Under the pieces are notes generated by a model, which was given only the letters and a program-made list of their open reading frames with translations, had not been told where the DNA came from and searched no databases. From Clostridiales bacterium (GTDB lineage Bacteria; Bacillota; Clostridia; Christensenellales; Aristaeellaceae), in NCBI GenBank assembly GCA_004557125.1, contig SFET01000025.1, positions 17,879-81,878 on the forward strand: a stretch of 64,000 bases of DNA. The letters are read 5' to 3'. Position numbers and translations under genes: made by a program. Positions 42,676-50,468 of this stretch are shown in pieces (position 1 is the first letter of the stretch; every line of letters begins with the position of its first letter).

Positions 42676-43452
42676 ATGAGCTTATTGTACAAATTTCTGA
42701 TCTGCTTTGTCGCCGGCATCGGCGCGGGCCTGGGAACCGGGTTTGCGGGCATGAGCGCCGCGGCGGTGATTAGTCCGATGCTGATCACCTTTCTGCACAT
42801 GGAAGCCTATGACGCGGTGGGCATCGCCCTGGCCAGCGACGTGCTCGCCAGCGCGATCAGCGCCTACACCTACGGGCGAAACAAAAATCTGGATGTGAAG
42901 AACGGCCTGGTGATGATGGTCAGCGTGCTGGCCTTCACGCTGGTGGGCAGCTGGGTGGCCAGCAGGATGCCCAACAGCACCATGGGCAGCTTCTCCATGT
43001 TCATGACGCTCTTGCTGGGCATCAAGTTCCTCGTCAGGCCGGTGATGACCACAAAGGAGCGCATGCAGGCGGTGGCGCCACGCAAGCGCTTCGTGCAGTC
43101 GATCCTCTGCGGCTCGATCATCGGCTTCATCTGCGGCTTCGTGGGCGCGGGCGGCGGTATGATGATGCTGCTGATCCTCACAAGCGTGCTGGGCTACGAG
43201 CTCAAGACGGCGGTGGGCACCAGCGTGTTCATCATGACCTTCACGGCGCTGCTGGGTTCGTTGAGCCACTTCGCCATCGGCGGCGCACCGGATCTGTGGG
43301 CGCTGGTGTTCTGCGTGCTCTCCACGCTGCTGTGGGCGCGCATCGCGGCACGCTTCGCCAACAGGGCCAGGCCCGCAACGCTGAACCGGGCGACCGGCGC
43401 GGTGCTGGTGGTGCTGGGCGGCGCGATACTGGCCGTCAACTTCCTGCCGTGA
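42676..43452 (+). CDS. TauE/SafE family membrane transporter
   Basis: A 258-residue protein with about eight membrane helices. Family features: the GTGFAGMSAAAVISPMLITF half-repeat and its counterpart GFVGAGGGMMMLLILTSVLG, with KTAVGTSVFIMTFTALLGS. Members export or import sulfonates, sulfite or organic anions; the substrate is unknown. Cotranscribed with the MarR gene. Confidence 0.9.
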   Translation: MSLLYKFLICFVAGIGAGLGTGFAGMSAAAVISPMLITFLHMEAYDAVGIALASDVLASAISAYTYGRNKNLDVKNGLVMMVSVLAFTLVGSWVASRMPNSTMGSFSMFMTLLLGIKFLVRPVMTTKERMQAVAPRKRFVQSILCGSIIGFICGFVGAGGGMMMLLILTSVLGYELKTAVGTSVFIMTFTALLGSLSHFAIGGAPDLWALVFCVLSTLLWARIAARFANRARPATLNRATGAVLVVLGGAILAVNFLP

Positions 43453-43538
43453 GAATCCCTGAAGCAAAAATTGGGAAAATCCATCCGCGGGCTGCGGCTT
43501 ATGCAAGCGCCGGGGCCCGCTGCAAATGAAACTGAAAA

Positions 43539-43570
43539 GGGACGCTTCCGGATTGGAGGCGTCCCTTTTT
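43539..43570. terminator. Terminator between convergent tauE and lysR
   Basis: GGGACGC (43539-43545) pairs with GCGTCCC (43559-43565) followed by TTTTT; on the minus strand it ends in TTTTC, so it may serve both genes. Confidence 0.8.
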
Positions 43571-43589
43571 GCGGAATGCGGACGGGTTT

Positions 43590-44480
43590 TCACAGGATGC
43601 CGTAGGCCTCGGACATGCGCGCCATGAAGAAGTCCCCCAGAAAGGCAAAGAAGTCCTCCACCACCCGGGAATCCATGCGGTTGCGCTGCAGGCGGATCAC
43701 GATGCTGCGCCGGCACTGGGGCTCGATGATCTCCAGCATGCGCGCACGCCCGGGCTGCAGCTTGCCCCAGCTGAAGGCCGGCCAGAAGCCCACGCCCATG
43801 CGTGCGGCGATCATGTTGCGCACGGTGTCCGGACTGTCGCTCTCGAAGGCGATGCGGGGCGCAAAGCCCGCCTCGGCACAGAAGCGGTCGCAGATCTGCC
43901 GGAACGGGCGGCCGCTGTTCAGACTGATGAAGCTCGCATCCCGGAAGTCCTCCAGGCGGACGTGGGTCAGGCGGCGGAAGCGCTCCACGTCCGGCACGGC
44001 CAGGAAGATCCTCTCGTTGCAGGTGAAGCTGTTCTCCTGGGACATTGCCTGGGGCCGCAGGCCGTGCTCGGCCTCGATGCTCACGTCGTACATGTGGGCC
44101 TCGTCGCCCAGCAGGAAGCGGAAGTTGGTCTTTTCGTGCATGCGCCGGTACTCGATGATGGCCTCCGAGACGATTAGCGAGGCCGCTGTGACGTGCAGAC
44201 AGATGGTGGTCTGCTCCGGATCGGCCATCTCCCGGAGCTGGTCCGGGATGGCGTCCAGGCGGTGCATCAGCGGCTCCAGCTTCGCCTGAAGAAATTTGCC
44301 GTACTCCGTCAGGACGATGTTGCGCCCGTGGGCGGCGAACAGCTTTACACCCAGCTCCGCCTCCAGCCGCTTGATGGACTGGGACAGCGAGGGTTGGGCG
44401 ATGTGCAGCCGCTCGGCGCTGCGGGTGATGTGCTGGGTGCGGGCGACCTCCAGGAAATAACGCAACTGCAACAGTTCCAT
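43590..44480 (-). CDS. LysR-family transcriptional regulator
   Basis: A 296-residue regulator. The N-terminal HTH (LRYFLEVARTQHITRSAERL, AQPSLSQSIKRLE) and the long linker helix are typical, followed by a periplasmic-binding-fold effector domain (about 90-296). It is divergent from the SemiSWEET/SGNH pair at 44608, the usual layout for LysR targets. Confidence 0.93.
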   Translation of the reverse strand: MELLQLRYFLEVARTQHITRSAERLHIAQPSLSQSIKRLEAELGVKLFAAHGRNIVLTEYGKFLQAKLEPLMHRLDAIPDQLREMADPEQTTICLHVTAASLIVSEAIIEYRRMHEKTNFRFLLGDEAHMYDVSIEAEHGLRPQAMSQENSFTCNERIFLAVPDVERFRRLTHVRLEDFRDASFISLNSGRPFRQICDRFCAEAGFAPRIAFESDSPDTVRNMIAARMGVGFWPAFSWGKLQPGRARMLEIIEPQCRRSIVIRLQRNRMDSRVVEDFFAFLGDFFMARMSEAYGIL

Positions 44481-44511
44481 GCAAGTCCTCCATACATAGG
44501 TTTGAAGCTAT

Positions 44512-44561
44512 AATATTGATCCATATTTCGTATTTTACATTTGCTGTATTTATGATACAAT
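44512..44561 (+). promoter_or_regulatory. Promoter of SemiSWEET gene and LysR-type site
   Basis: TTTACA (44534-44539), 16 bases, TACAAT (44556-44561). Upstream, AATAT-tgatcc-ATATT (44512-44527) is an inverted repeat of the size LysR proteins bind. Confidence 0.6.
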
Positions 44562-44607
44562 ATCTCACGAACAAAGGCAAGCGCAAAAGAAAGGGAAGTA
44601 TAAAAAA

Positions 44608-44910
44608 ATGAGTGAACTGCTTGAATCCGTGATGCTGATCTGCTTTGGATTGTCCTGGCCGGTTTCCGTGGTGAAGAACATCAAGGCCCACACCGCGAAG
44701 TCCATGAGCCTGCCCTTCATCCTGCTGATCATCACCGGATACATCGCCGGCATCAGCTCCAAGATCATCAATCACAATTACAGCTACGTGCTGGTGATCT
44801 ACTTCTTCAACCTGTTCGTGGTGTCCATGAACGTGGTGGTCTACTTCATCAACCGCAATTACGACCTGCACGGCGATCTGCACACCGGCCTGCACGCCCA
44901 CAGCCACTGA
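44608..44910 (+). CDS. SemiSWEET-type (MtN3/PQ-loop) small transporter
   Basis: A 100-residue protein with three membrane helices and the motif CFGLSWPVSVVKNIKAHTAKSM, typical of SemiSWEET half-transporters, which dimerise to move sugars. The C-terminus is His-rich (DLHTGLHAHSH), which could bind metal. It is followed after 15 bases by an SGNH-like gene and is divergent from lysR. Confidence 0.8.
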   Translation: MSELLESVMLICFGLSWPVSVVKNIKAHTAKSMSLPFILLIITGYIAGISSKIINHNYSYVLVIYFFNLFVVSMNVVVYFINRNYDLHGDLHTGLHAHSH

Positions 44911-44925
44911 GGGAGGAATCAAACG

Positions 44926-45489
44926 ATGAACGCGGCAATTCTGGAACAGAAGGAAGCCTACGGCGAGATCAATGCCATTACCGGGAGCGCAGGCTCCGTC
45001 ATCTTTGGAACGCAGAGCTTTTCCGAGCTTCCCATTGCGGAGCTGGTGCAGGATTTCGGCCTGAACATCTCCGTGTGCAACCGCAGCGTGGAGGACGCCA
45101 CCCTGGCCGACGCCTTCGATTTGCTGGACGAGTGCGTGTATGACCTGCATCCCCACAAGGTGTTTCTGAACTTCGGCGAGACCGACATGGCCCGCCCGGA
45201 TTTCGATCTGGACCGCTTCATCGACGACTATGAGCGCCTGATCCGCGCAACCCATGAGGGCGGCAAGCGCGCGGTGTACATCATTCCGGTGCTCAACCAA
45301 AAAGCGGACGCGGAACGCGTCAACGCCGCGCTTCGCGCCCTGGCCGCCCGCACGGACAGCTGCTATGTGGATGTGGCAGATATCTTCAGCTATGAGAAGC
45401 CGCGCGTGCGCCTGTTCAGCGAGCTGACCCACTACATGCGCGAGGGAAGGATGTCCTTTTCCGAGGCCATGCATGTCTACGGCTTTTGA
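44926..45489 (+). CDS. SGNH/GDSL-like hydrolase, degenerate
   Basis: A 187-residue cytoplasmic alpha/beta protein. The order VIFGTQSFSELP, NRSVEDATL, VFLNFGETDMARP and a late His in ELTHYMREG resembles SGNH blocks I, II, III and V, but the usual GDS is replaced by GTQS, so the Ser may sit elsewhere or activity may be lost. Cotranscribed with SemiSWEET; together they could import and trim a sugar ester. Confidence 0.6.
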   Translation: MNAAILEQKEAYGEINAITGSAGSVIFGTQSFSELPIAELVQDFGLNISVCNRSVEDATLADAFDLLDECVYDLHPHKVFLNFGETDMARPDFDLDRFIDDYERLIRATHEGGKRAVYIIPVLNQKADAERVNAALRALAARTDSCYVDVADIFSYEKPRVRLFSELTHYMREGRMSFSEAMHVYGF

Positions 45490-45510
45490 TCCGGACAAAA
45501 ATATGTAACA

Positions 45511-45543
45511 TGGGACGCATGGAGAAATCCGTGCGTCCCATTT
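45511..45543 (+). terminator. Terminator after SGNH gene
   Basis: TGGGACGCA (45511-45519) pairs with TGCGTCCCA (45532-45540), then TTT. Confidence 0.75.
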
Positions 45544-45561
45544 CGTTTGATTGAATCGTAT

Positions 45562-46986
45562 TCAGGAGAGCTTCGGCTGGGCAGGCTCCGCCTTCAGGAT
45601 CCGAACAGTGGAGACGATGGCGATGGCGGAGATCACGAAGGTCAGCGCGTCGGAGACCGGCATGGAGTAGAGCACGCCGTCCAGCGCGAAGAACAGGGGC
45701 AGCAGCAGCGCGAAGCCCACGCCGAACACCACCTCGCGCACCATGGACAGCAGCGTGGAGAGCATGGCCTTGCCCAGGGACTGCAGGTAGATGAAGGTGG
45801 CCTTGTTCACGCAGGCCAGCGGCATCAGGCACAGATAGATGCGGAAGGCGCGCACGGCGAAGGATGTGTAGTAGGGGCTCTCGTTGGCGGCGCCGAAGAT
45901 GGAGATCAGCGCGCGGGGGAAGAACTCCACGATCACCAGTGCGATCGCGCCCACCAGGAATTCGCAGATCAGCAGGCGCTTGAACAGGGCGAGGGCGCGG
46001 TCGTTGCGCTTCGCGCCGATGTTGTAGCCCACGATGGGAATGCAGCCCGCGGCCGTGCCGATGGAGATGGAGATGACGATCTGGAAGAACTTCATGACGA
46101 TGCCCACCACCGCCATGGGGATCTGGGCGTACTGGGCCTGGCCGAAGATTTCATCCCGCATGCCGTACTTCTGAATCATGTTGTTGATGGCGGCCATGGC
46201 GGCGACCAGGGAGATCTGTGCCAGGAAGCTGCAGACGCCCAGCGCCAGGAAGCGGCGGATCAGGCGGAAGGACAGGCGGAAGCTGGTCCTGTGCATCTTC
46301 ACGGCCTTGAGGTGGAACAGATACCACACGGCCAGCGCGGCGGTGAGGATCTGGCCGAGGATGGTGGCCAGGGCCGCGCCCATCATGCCCCAGTGGAAGA
46401 CGTAGATGAACAGCGGATCCAGCACGATGTTCACGGCTGCGCCGGCCAGGGTGCTGGCCATGGCGAACTTCGGGCTGCCGTCCGATCGGATGATGGGGTT
46501 CAGCGCCTGGCCGAACATGTAGAAGGGCACGCCGATGGTGATCCACAGGAAGTATTCCTTGGCCTGGGCGAAGGTCTCCGCGTTGACGCGGCCGCCGAAC
46601 ATGGTCAGGATGGCGTCCTGGAAGATCAGGTAGATCGCCGTCAGCACCAGGCTGCTGCCGATGCAGATGACGATGGCGTTGCCGATGCTGCGGTGGGCGT
46701 CGTCCAGCTTGTTGGCGCCCAGGCTGAGGCTGACAAAGGCGCAGGCACCGTCACCGATCATCACCGCGATGGACAGTGCCACCACCGTCAGCGGGAATAC
46801 CACGGTGTTCGCCGCGTTGCCGTAGGAGCCCAGATAGCTTGCATTCGCAATGAAGATCTGGTCCACGATGTTGTACAGCGCGGCCACAAGCAGAGAAATG
46901 ACGCAGGGAATCGCATACTTGCACATCAATGTGCCGATAGATTCTGTCTCCAGAAAGCTGTTCGTTTTCTGAACTTTCCGCTCCAT
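45562..46986 (-). CDS. MATE-family multidrug/metabolite exporter
   Basis: A 474-residue protein with 12 predicted membrane helices in two related halves. MATE marks: IPCVISLLVAALYNIVDQIF, the GDGACAFVSLSLGANKLDDA loop in the first half and GCIPIVGYNIGAKRNDRA in the second. It would exchange Na+ or H+ for a drug or metabolite. AGGAGGAG precedes the ATG. The leader (46987-47070) has a promoter and hairpin described separately. Confidence 0.94.
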   Translation of the reverse strand: MERKVQKTNSFLETESIGTLMCKYAIPCVISLLVAALYNIVDQIFIANASYLGSYGNAANTVVFPLTVVALSIAVMIGDGACAFVSLSLGANKLDDAHRSIGNAIVICIGSSLVLTAIYLIFQDAILTMFGGRVNAETFAQAKEYFLWITIGVPFYMFGQALNPIIRSDGSPKFAMASTLAGAAVNIVLDPLFIYVFHWGMMGAALATILGQILTAALAVWYLFHLKAVKMHRTSFRLSFRLIRRFLALGVCSFLAQISLVAAMAAINNMIQKYGMRDEIFGQAQYAQIPMAVVGIVMKFFQIVISISIGTAAGCIPIVGYNIGAKRNDRALALFKRLLICEFLVGAIALVIVEFFPRALISIFGAANESPYYTSFAVRAFRIYLCLMPLACVNKATFIYLQSLGKAMLSTLLSMVREVVFGVGFALLLPLFFALDGVLYSMPVSDALTFVISAIAIVSTVRILKAEPAQPKLS

Positions 46987-47021
46987 AAATTATCTCCTCC
47001 TATAAAAATGCGCAAAAGAAA

Positions 47022-47066
47022 AGCGCGTAGCTTCAGTTGGACTTACGCATCTGAATGCTACGCGCT
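47022..47066 (-). promoter_or_regulatory. 5' leader hairpin of MATE gene, attenuator-like
   Basis: On the minus strand AGCGCGTAGC (47066-47057) pairs with GCTACGCGCT (47031-47022), enclosing TTCAG/CTGAA, and is followed by TTTTCTTTT. It lies close to the expected transcript start, so it could be an attenuator or riboswitch-like element. I do not recognise a known class. Confidence 0.6.
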
Positions 47067-47074
47067 GCATCTGT

Positions 47075-47104
47075 ATTATAGCAGATTTCGCAGAAATATG
47101 TAAA
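47075..47104 (-). promoter_or_regulatory. Promoter of MATE gene
   Basis: Minus strand: TTTACA (47104-47099), an 18-base spacer, TATAAT (47080-47075). Confidence 0.7.
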
Positions 47105-47221
47105 TGAAATTCAAGTTGAGTTTTGTGGATGGTTCGATGCGCGGGAATTCCGCTGGTTCCTCCGCGAAAAAATGTGTATTTTGGTGAGGCGATACAATTT
47201 TTCTTTTTGTTTGTAGACTGC

Positions 47222-47251
47222 TTGACATGTTCGTAATTCATGTGTTATAAT
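47222..47251 (+). promoter_or_regulatory. Promoter of sugar ABC operon
   Basis: TTGACA (47222-47227), an 18-base spacer, TATAAT (47246-47251). Confidence 0.8.
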
Positions 47252-47264
47252 GCAAGAAGAATCT

Positions 47265-47290
47265 GGAAAACGTTTTCCGGAAACGTTTCC
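47265..47290. promoter_or_regulatory. Tandem LacI-family operators
   Basis: Two perfect palindromes back to back: GGAAAACGTTTTCC (47265-47278) and GGAAACGTTTCC (47279-47290). The AACGTT core is typical of LacI/CcpA-type sites. Lying just after the -10 box, they would block transcription when bound. No LacI gene is in the window. Confidence 0.8.
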
Positions 47291-47363
47291 ATGGAAGATC
47301 GTGCTTCGCATTTCCACCTGAAGGAAATGTCAAATAGAGCGAAAAGCAAGGAGGATGTTTCGA

Positions 47364-48317
47364 ATGAAGCGCATTACTACTCTGGTTCTGGCCCTCGTGC
47401 TGCTGTGTGCAGTCTGCGCGGGCGCATCTGCGGAAGGCTTTACCATCGGCTACAGCCTCAAGACCATCACCAACGACGATTTCCAGCTGGCCCTCTACAC
47501 CGCGGTCAAGGATGCTGTTGAGGCGTCCGGCAACACCTTCGTCGAGGCCATTGCCGAGTCCCAGACCGGCGTCGCCACCCAGGTCACCCAGATTGAGGAC
47601 CTGATCAACTCCGGCGTGGACGCGCTGATCCTGAACCCCATGGACTCCAACGCCTGCATCACCGTCATGGAGAAGGCGAAGGAAGCCGGCATCCCGGTGG
47701 TGCTGGTGGACCAGGGCATCGAGGCGGGCCACGAGGATCTGTACGTGACCTTCATCTCCACCGATAACTTTGCGGCCGCGAAGGTTGCCGGCGAGTACAT
47801 GGCCGAGCAGCTGGGCGGCGAGGGCAAGGTCATCATCGTCCGCGGCGCCAACGGCTCCTCCGCAGGCGACGACCGCGCCGACGGCTTCAAGGCGGGCATC
47901 GAGGGCAGCGGCCTGGTGCTGGCCAACGAGCAGCCCGGCGACTGGACGGTTGACGTTGCCATGCAGGCGACCGAGAACATGCTCCAGGCCGACCCCGACA
48001 TCTCCGGCATCTTCTGCTGCTCCGACAACATGATCGCGGGCATCCTGCAGGCGCTGGACAACAACGACATCGATGTTGCCGACCTGTGCTTCATCTCCTT
48101 CGACGGCGCGAAGTCCGGCGTGGACTTCATTGCCGACGGCAAGCTGACCGGCACCATGGCCCAGTTCCCGGGCAAGATCGGCCAGACCGCCGTGGACGTT
48201 CTGGTGAGCGTGCTCAGCGGCGAAAAGACCGCGGACGACTATGAGAAGTTCATCGACGCCGGCACCACCGTGTACAATGCCGGTGACCTCGACGGCGCCT
48301 ACGCCACCGCGTTCTGA
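47364..48317 (+). CDS. Sugar ABC transporter substrate-binding protein (RbsB-like)
   Basis: A 317-residue secreted protein of the periplasmic-binding type I fold. The signal peptide ends near ASAEG; the mature part has IGYSLKTITNDDFQLALYTA, DALILNPMDSNACITVMEKA, GIPVVLVDQGIE, and the ligand region SSAGDDRADGF. No lipobox, unusual for a Firmicute binding protein. ATG 47364 has AAGGAGG 9 bases upstream; the ATG at 47355 overlaps that SD. Confidence 0.93.
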   Translation: MKRITTLVLALVLLCAVCAGASAEGFTIGYSLKTITNDDFQLALYTAVKDAVEASGNTFVEAIAESQTGVATQVTQIEDLINSGVDALILNPMDSNACITVMEKAKEAGIPVVLVDQGIEAGHEDLYVTFISTDNFAAAKVAGEYMAEQLGGEGKVIIVRGANGSSAGDDRADGFKAGIEGSGLVLANEQPGDWTVDVAMQATENMLQADPDISGIFCCSDNMIAGILQALDNNDIDVADLCFISFDGAKSGVDFIADGKLTGTMAQFPGKIGQTAVDVLVSVLSGEKTADDYEKFIDAGTTVYNAGDLDGAYATAF

Positions 48318-48336
48318 TTTGGAAGAGTTCCACTTT

Positions 48337-48368
48337 GTGCCCGGGCGGGATGCTTCCCGCCCGGGCAC
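48337..48368 (+). other. Stable hairpin between binding-protein and permease genes
   Basis: GTGCCCGGGCGGGA (48337-48350) and TCCCGCCCGGGCAC (48355-48368) form a perfect 14-bp GC stem with a TGCT loop and no T-run. It likely protects the upstream mRNA or causes partial termination, giving more binding protein than permease. Confidence 0.7.
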
Positions 48369-48442
48369 GGTTCGAATTGGAAGGACAGATCGCTGATTCG
48401 CGAGCAACACTCTCACACTTTCCGAAAGAGAGGTAAGCCCAA

Positions 48443-49423
48443 GTGCAGTTTTTCAAGAAGTATCAAAAGACGCTGATCATTGCGGTCGTGGGCGTCGCCC
48501 TGTTCTTGCTCGGCGGTTCGCTGGTGCCCAACTTTCTGAAGGCGGGTAACCTGCTCAACGTCATCCGCCAGAGCTCCGTCATTGCCATTGCGGCGGTGGG
48601 CATGTCCCAGGTCATCGTGATCAAGGGCATCGACCTCTCCGTGGGCGGCAACATCTCCTTCTGCGGCATGGTGGTGGGCATTCTGTTCGCCCACGGCGTA
48701 TCCGTGCCGGTTGCGATTCTCGTCGCGCTGGCGGTCGGCGTCCTGCTGGGCCTGATCTCCGGCTCCCTCGTGGCCTATCTGAACGTGCCCGCCTTCGTCT
48801 CCACGCTGGTCATCGGCCAGATCACCCAGGGCGCGGCCTACCTCTTCAACAACGGAAATTCCTTCGGAAGCTTCCCGGACGCGTACAAGTTCATCGGCAA
48901 CGGATCGCTGCTGGGCATTCCGATTTCTGATTATCTGATGGTGATCTTCGTGGCGCTGGGCATGATCATCACGCTGAAGCTCCCCATCGGCACGCACATC
49001 TACGGCCTGGGCGGCAACGAGCAGGTGCTCAAAAACGCGGGCATCCGCACCGACCGCATCAAGCTGTTCGTGTTCATGTTCTCCGGCTTCTGCGCGGCCT
49101 CCGCGGGCGTGCTGCTGGCGGCGCAGCTGTCCACCGCCCATCCCACCCAGGGCGACAACTACCAGACCGACGCCATCGCCGCCTGCGTCATCGGCGGCAT
49201 CAACATGGCCGGCGGCGAGGGCAAGGTGCTCTACACCATGGTGGGCGCGCTGATCATCGGCTCCCTGCGCAACGTGCTGAACCTGCTGCACGTGTCCGTC
49301 TACATGCAGACGCTGATCGTGGGCATCGTGCTCATCGGCGTGGTGGCCTTCAGCATGCTGATGAAGGCGCGCCGCGAGGCCAGAACTTCCCAGTTCGCAG
49401 CCGCAGAAGCGGACGTGCATTAA
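48443..49423 (+). CDS. Sugar ABC transporter permease 1 (RbsC-like)
   Basis: A 326-residue membrane protein with eight or more helices. Family core: VIVIKGIDLSVGGNISFCGM, LNVPAFVSTLVIGQITQGAA, IYGLGGNEQVLKNAGIRTDR (the ATPase-contact loop), and GGINMAGGEGKVLYTMVGAL. GTG start with GAGAGG upstream. A second, related permease follows, so the channel is likely a heterodimer. Confidence 0.94.
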   Translation: MQFFKKYQKTLIIAVVGVALFLLGGSLVPNFLKAGNLLNVIRQSSVIAIAAVGMSQVIVIKGIDLSVGGNISFCGMVVGILFAHGVSVPVAILVALAVGVLLGLISGSLVAYLNVPAFVSTLVIGQITQGAAYLFNNGNSFGSFPDAYKFIGNGSLLGIPISDYLMVIFVALGMIITLKLPIGTHIYGLGGNEQVLKNAGIRTDRIKLFVFMFSGFCAASAGVLLAAQLSTAHPTQGDNYQTDAIAACVIGGINMAGGEGKVLYTMVGALIIGSLRNVLNLLHVSVYMQTLIVGIVLIGVVAFSMLMKARREARTSQFAAAEADVH

Positions 49424-49436
49424 GGAGGGCGCAGAT

Positions 49437-50450
49437 ATGGAAAAACAGCGTAAATTCTCCGCCTTTGCGAAGAACCATGGCGTCATCCTGGAGTACGCCG
49501 TACTGTTCGTCATTGCCTGCTTCGTGGTGCCCAGCTTCTTCTCGGTTTCGGCCGTATTCACCGTCATCAAGCAGGCCGCCGTGCCCTGCGTGGCCGTCAT
49601 GGGCATGATGCTGGTGCTGACCACCGGCGGCATCGACCTTTCCCTGGCCAACACCGTGGGCCTGTGCTCCGTGGTGCTGGGCGTGCTGACCGTGATCAAT
49701 GGCTGGCCTGCCTGGGCCGCCATCCTGATCACCCTGCTGGTGGGCGCGCTGGTGGGCCTGATGAACGGCTGCATCGTGCAGTACCTGCGCGTGCCGGCCT
49801 TCATCGCCACCACCGGCTCCGGCTATGTGATCTACGGCATCGCCCAGATCATCGGCAAGGGCGAGCAGTTCAACCAGCTGCCCGAGGACCTGAAGGCCTT
49901 CGGCACCACCAAGCTGTTCAACTTCATCTATGAGGCGCTGCCGGAGGGACTGCAGGAGGTGAAGCTCCTCAAGACCTTCCTGCGCCTGCCCAGCTACGTG
50001 TGGATCTCCGTGGCGATCGTGCTGCTGATGTACTTCGTGCGCCACAAGACGGTGTACGGCCGCAACCTCTCCGCCTTCGGCTTCAACGCCAAGACCGCGC
50101 GGCTCTCCGGCATCCGCACCCATCGCCTCCATGTGATGACCTACATGATCTGCTCCGTGTTGGTGGCCATGGCCTCGGTGCTGCTGTCCATTCGCGCGGG
50201 CTGCTGCCAGTCCAACCTGGGCGGTCTGAACTACACCTTCGACATCGTCACCGCGGCGGTGGTTGCCGGAACGAGCCTGTACGGCGGCGTCTCCAGCGTG
50301 CTCAACTGCGTGTTCGGCGTGTTCATCACCAAGACCATCGAGGTCTCCATCAACATGCTGAAGGTGAACTACTACCTGTTCAAGCCCTGCCTGGGCCTGG
50401 TGATCCTCATCGCCATCGTGCTGGAAGCCTACAAGAACCGCAAACTGTGA
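49437..50450 (+). CDS. Sugar ABC transporter permease 2 (RbsC-like)
   Basis: A 337-residue paralogue of the gene before it: VLTTGGIDLSLANTVGLCSV, LRVPAFIATTGSGYVIYGIA, and the coupling stretch VYGRNLSAFGFNAKTARLSG. GCCQSNLGGLNYTFDIVTAA replaces the usual DPxxG end-region. AGGAGG lies 13 bases after the previous stop; the ATPase gene follows after 18 bases. Confidence 0.93.
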   Translation: MEKQRKFSAFAKNHGVILEYAVLFVIACFVVPSFFSVSAVFTVIKQAAVPCVAVMGMMLVLTTGGIDLSLANTVGLCSVVLGVLTVINGWPAWAAILITLLVGALVGLMNGCIVQYLRVPAFIATTGSGYVIYGIAQIIGKGEQFNQLPEDLKAFGTTKLFNFIYEALPEGLQEVKLLKTFLRLPSYVWISVAIVLLMYFVRHKTVYGRNLSAFGFNAKTARLSGIRTHRLHVMTYMICSVLVAMASVLLSIRAGCCQSNLGGLNYTFDIVTAAVVAGTSLYGGVSSVLNCVFGVFITKTIEVSINMLKVNYYLFKPCLGLVILIAIVLEAYKNRKL

Positions 50451-50468
50451 GAAAGCGAGGAGCATGGC

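Noticed and set aside
45547..47103. Open frame of 518 codons on the plus strand opposite the MATE gene
   Set aside because: His/Gln/Asp-rich nonsense composition, no start signals; the MATE frame has clear family motifs.
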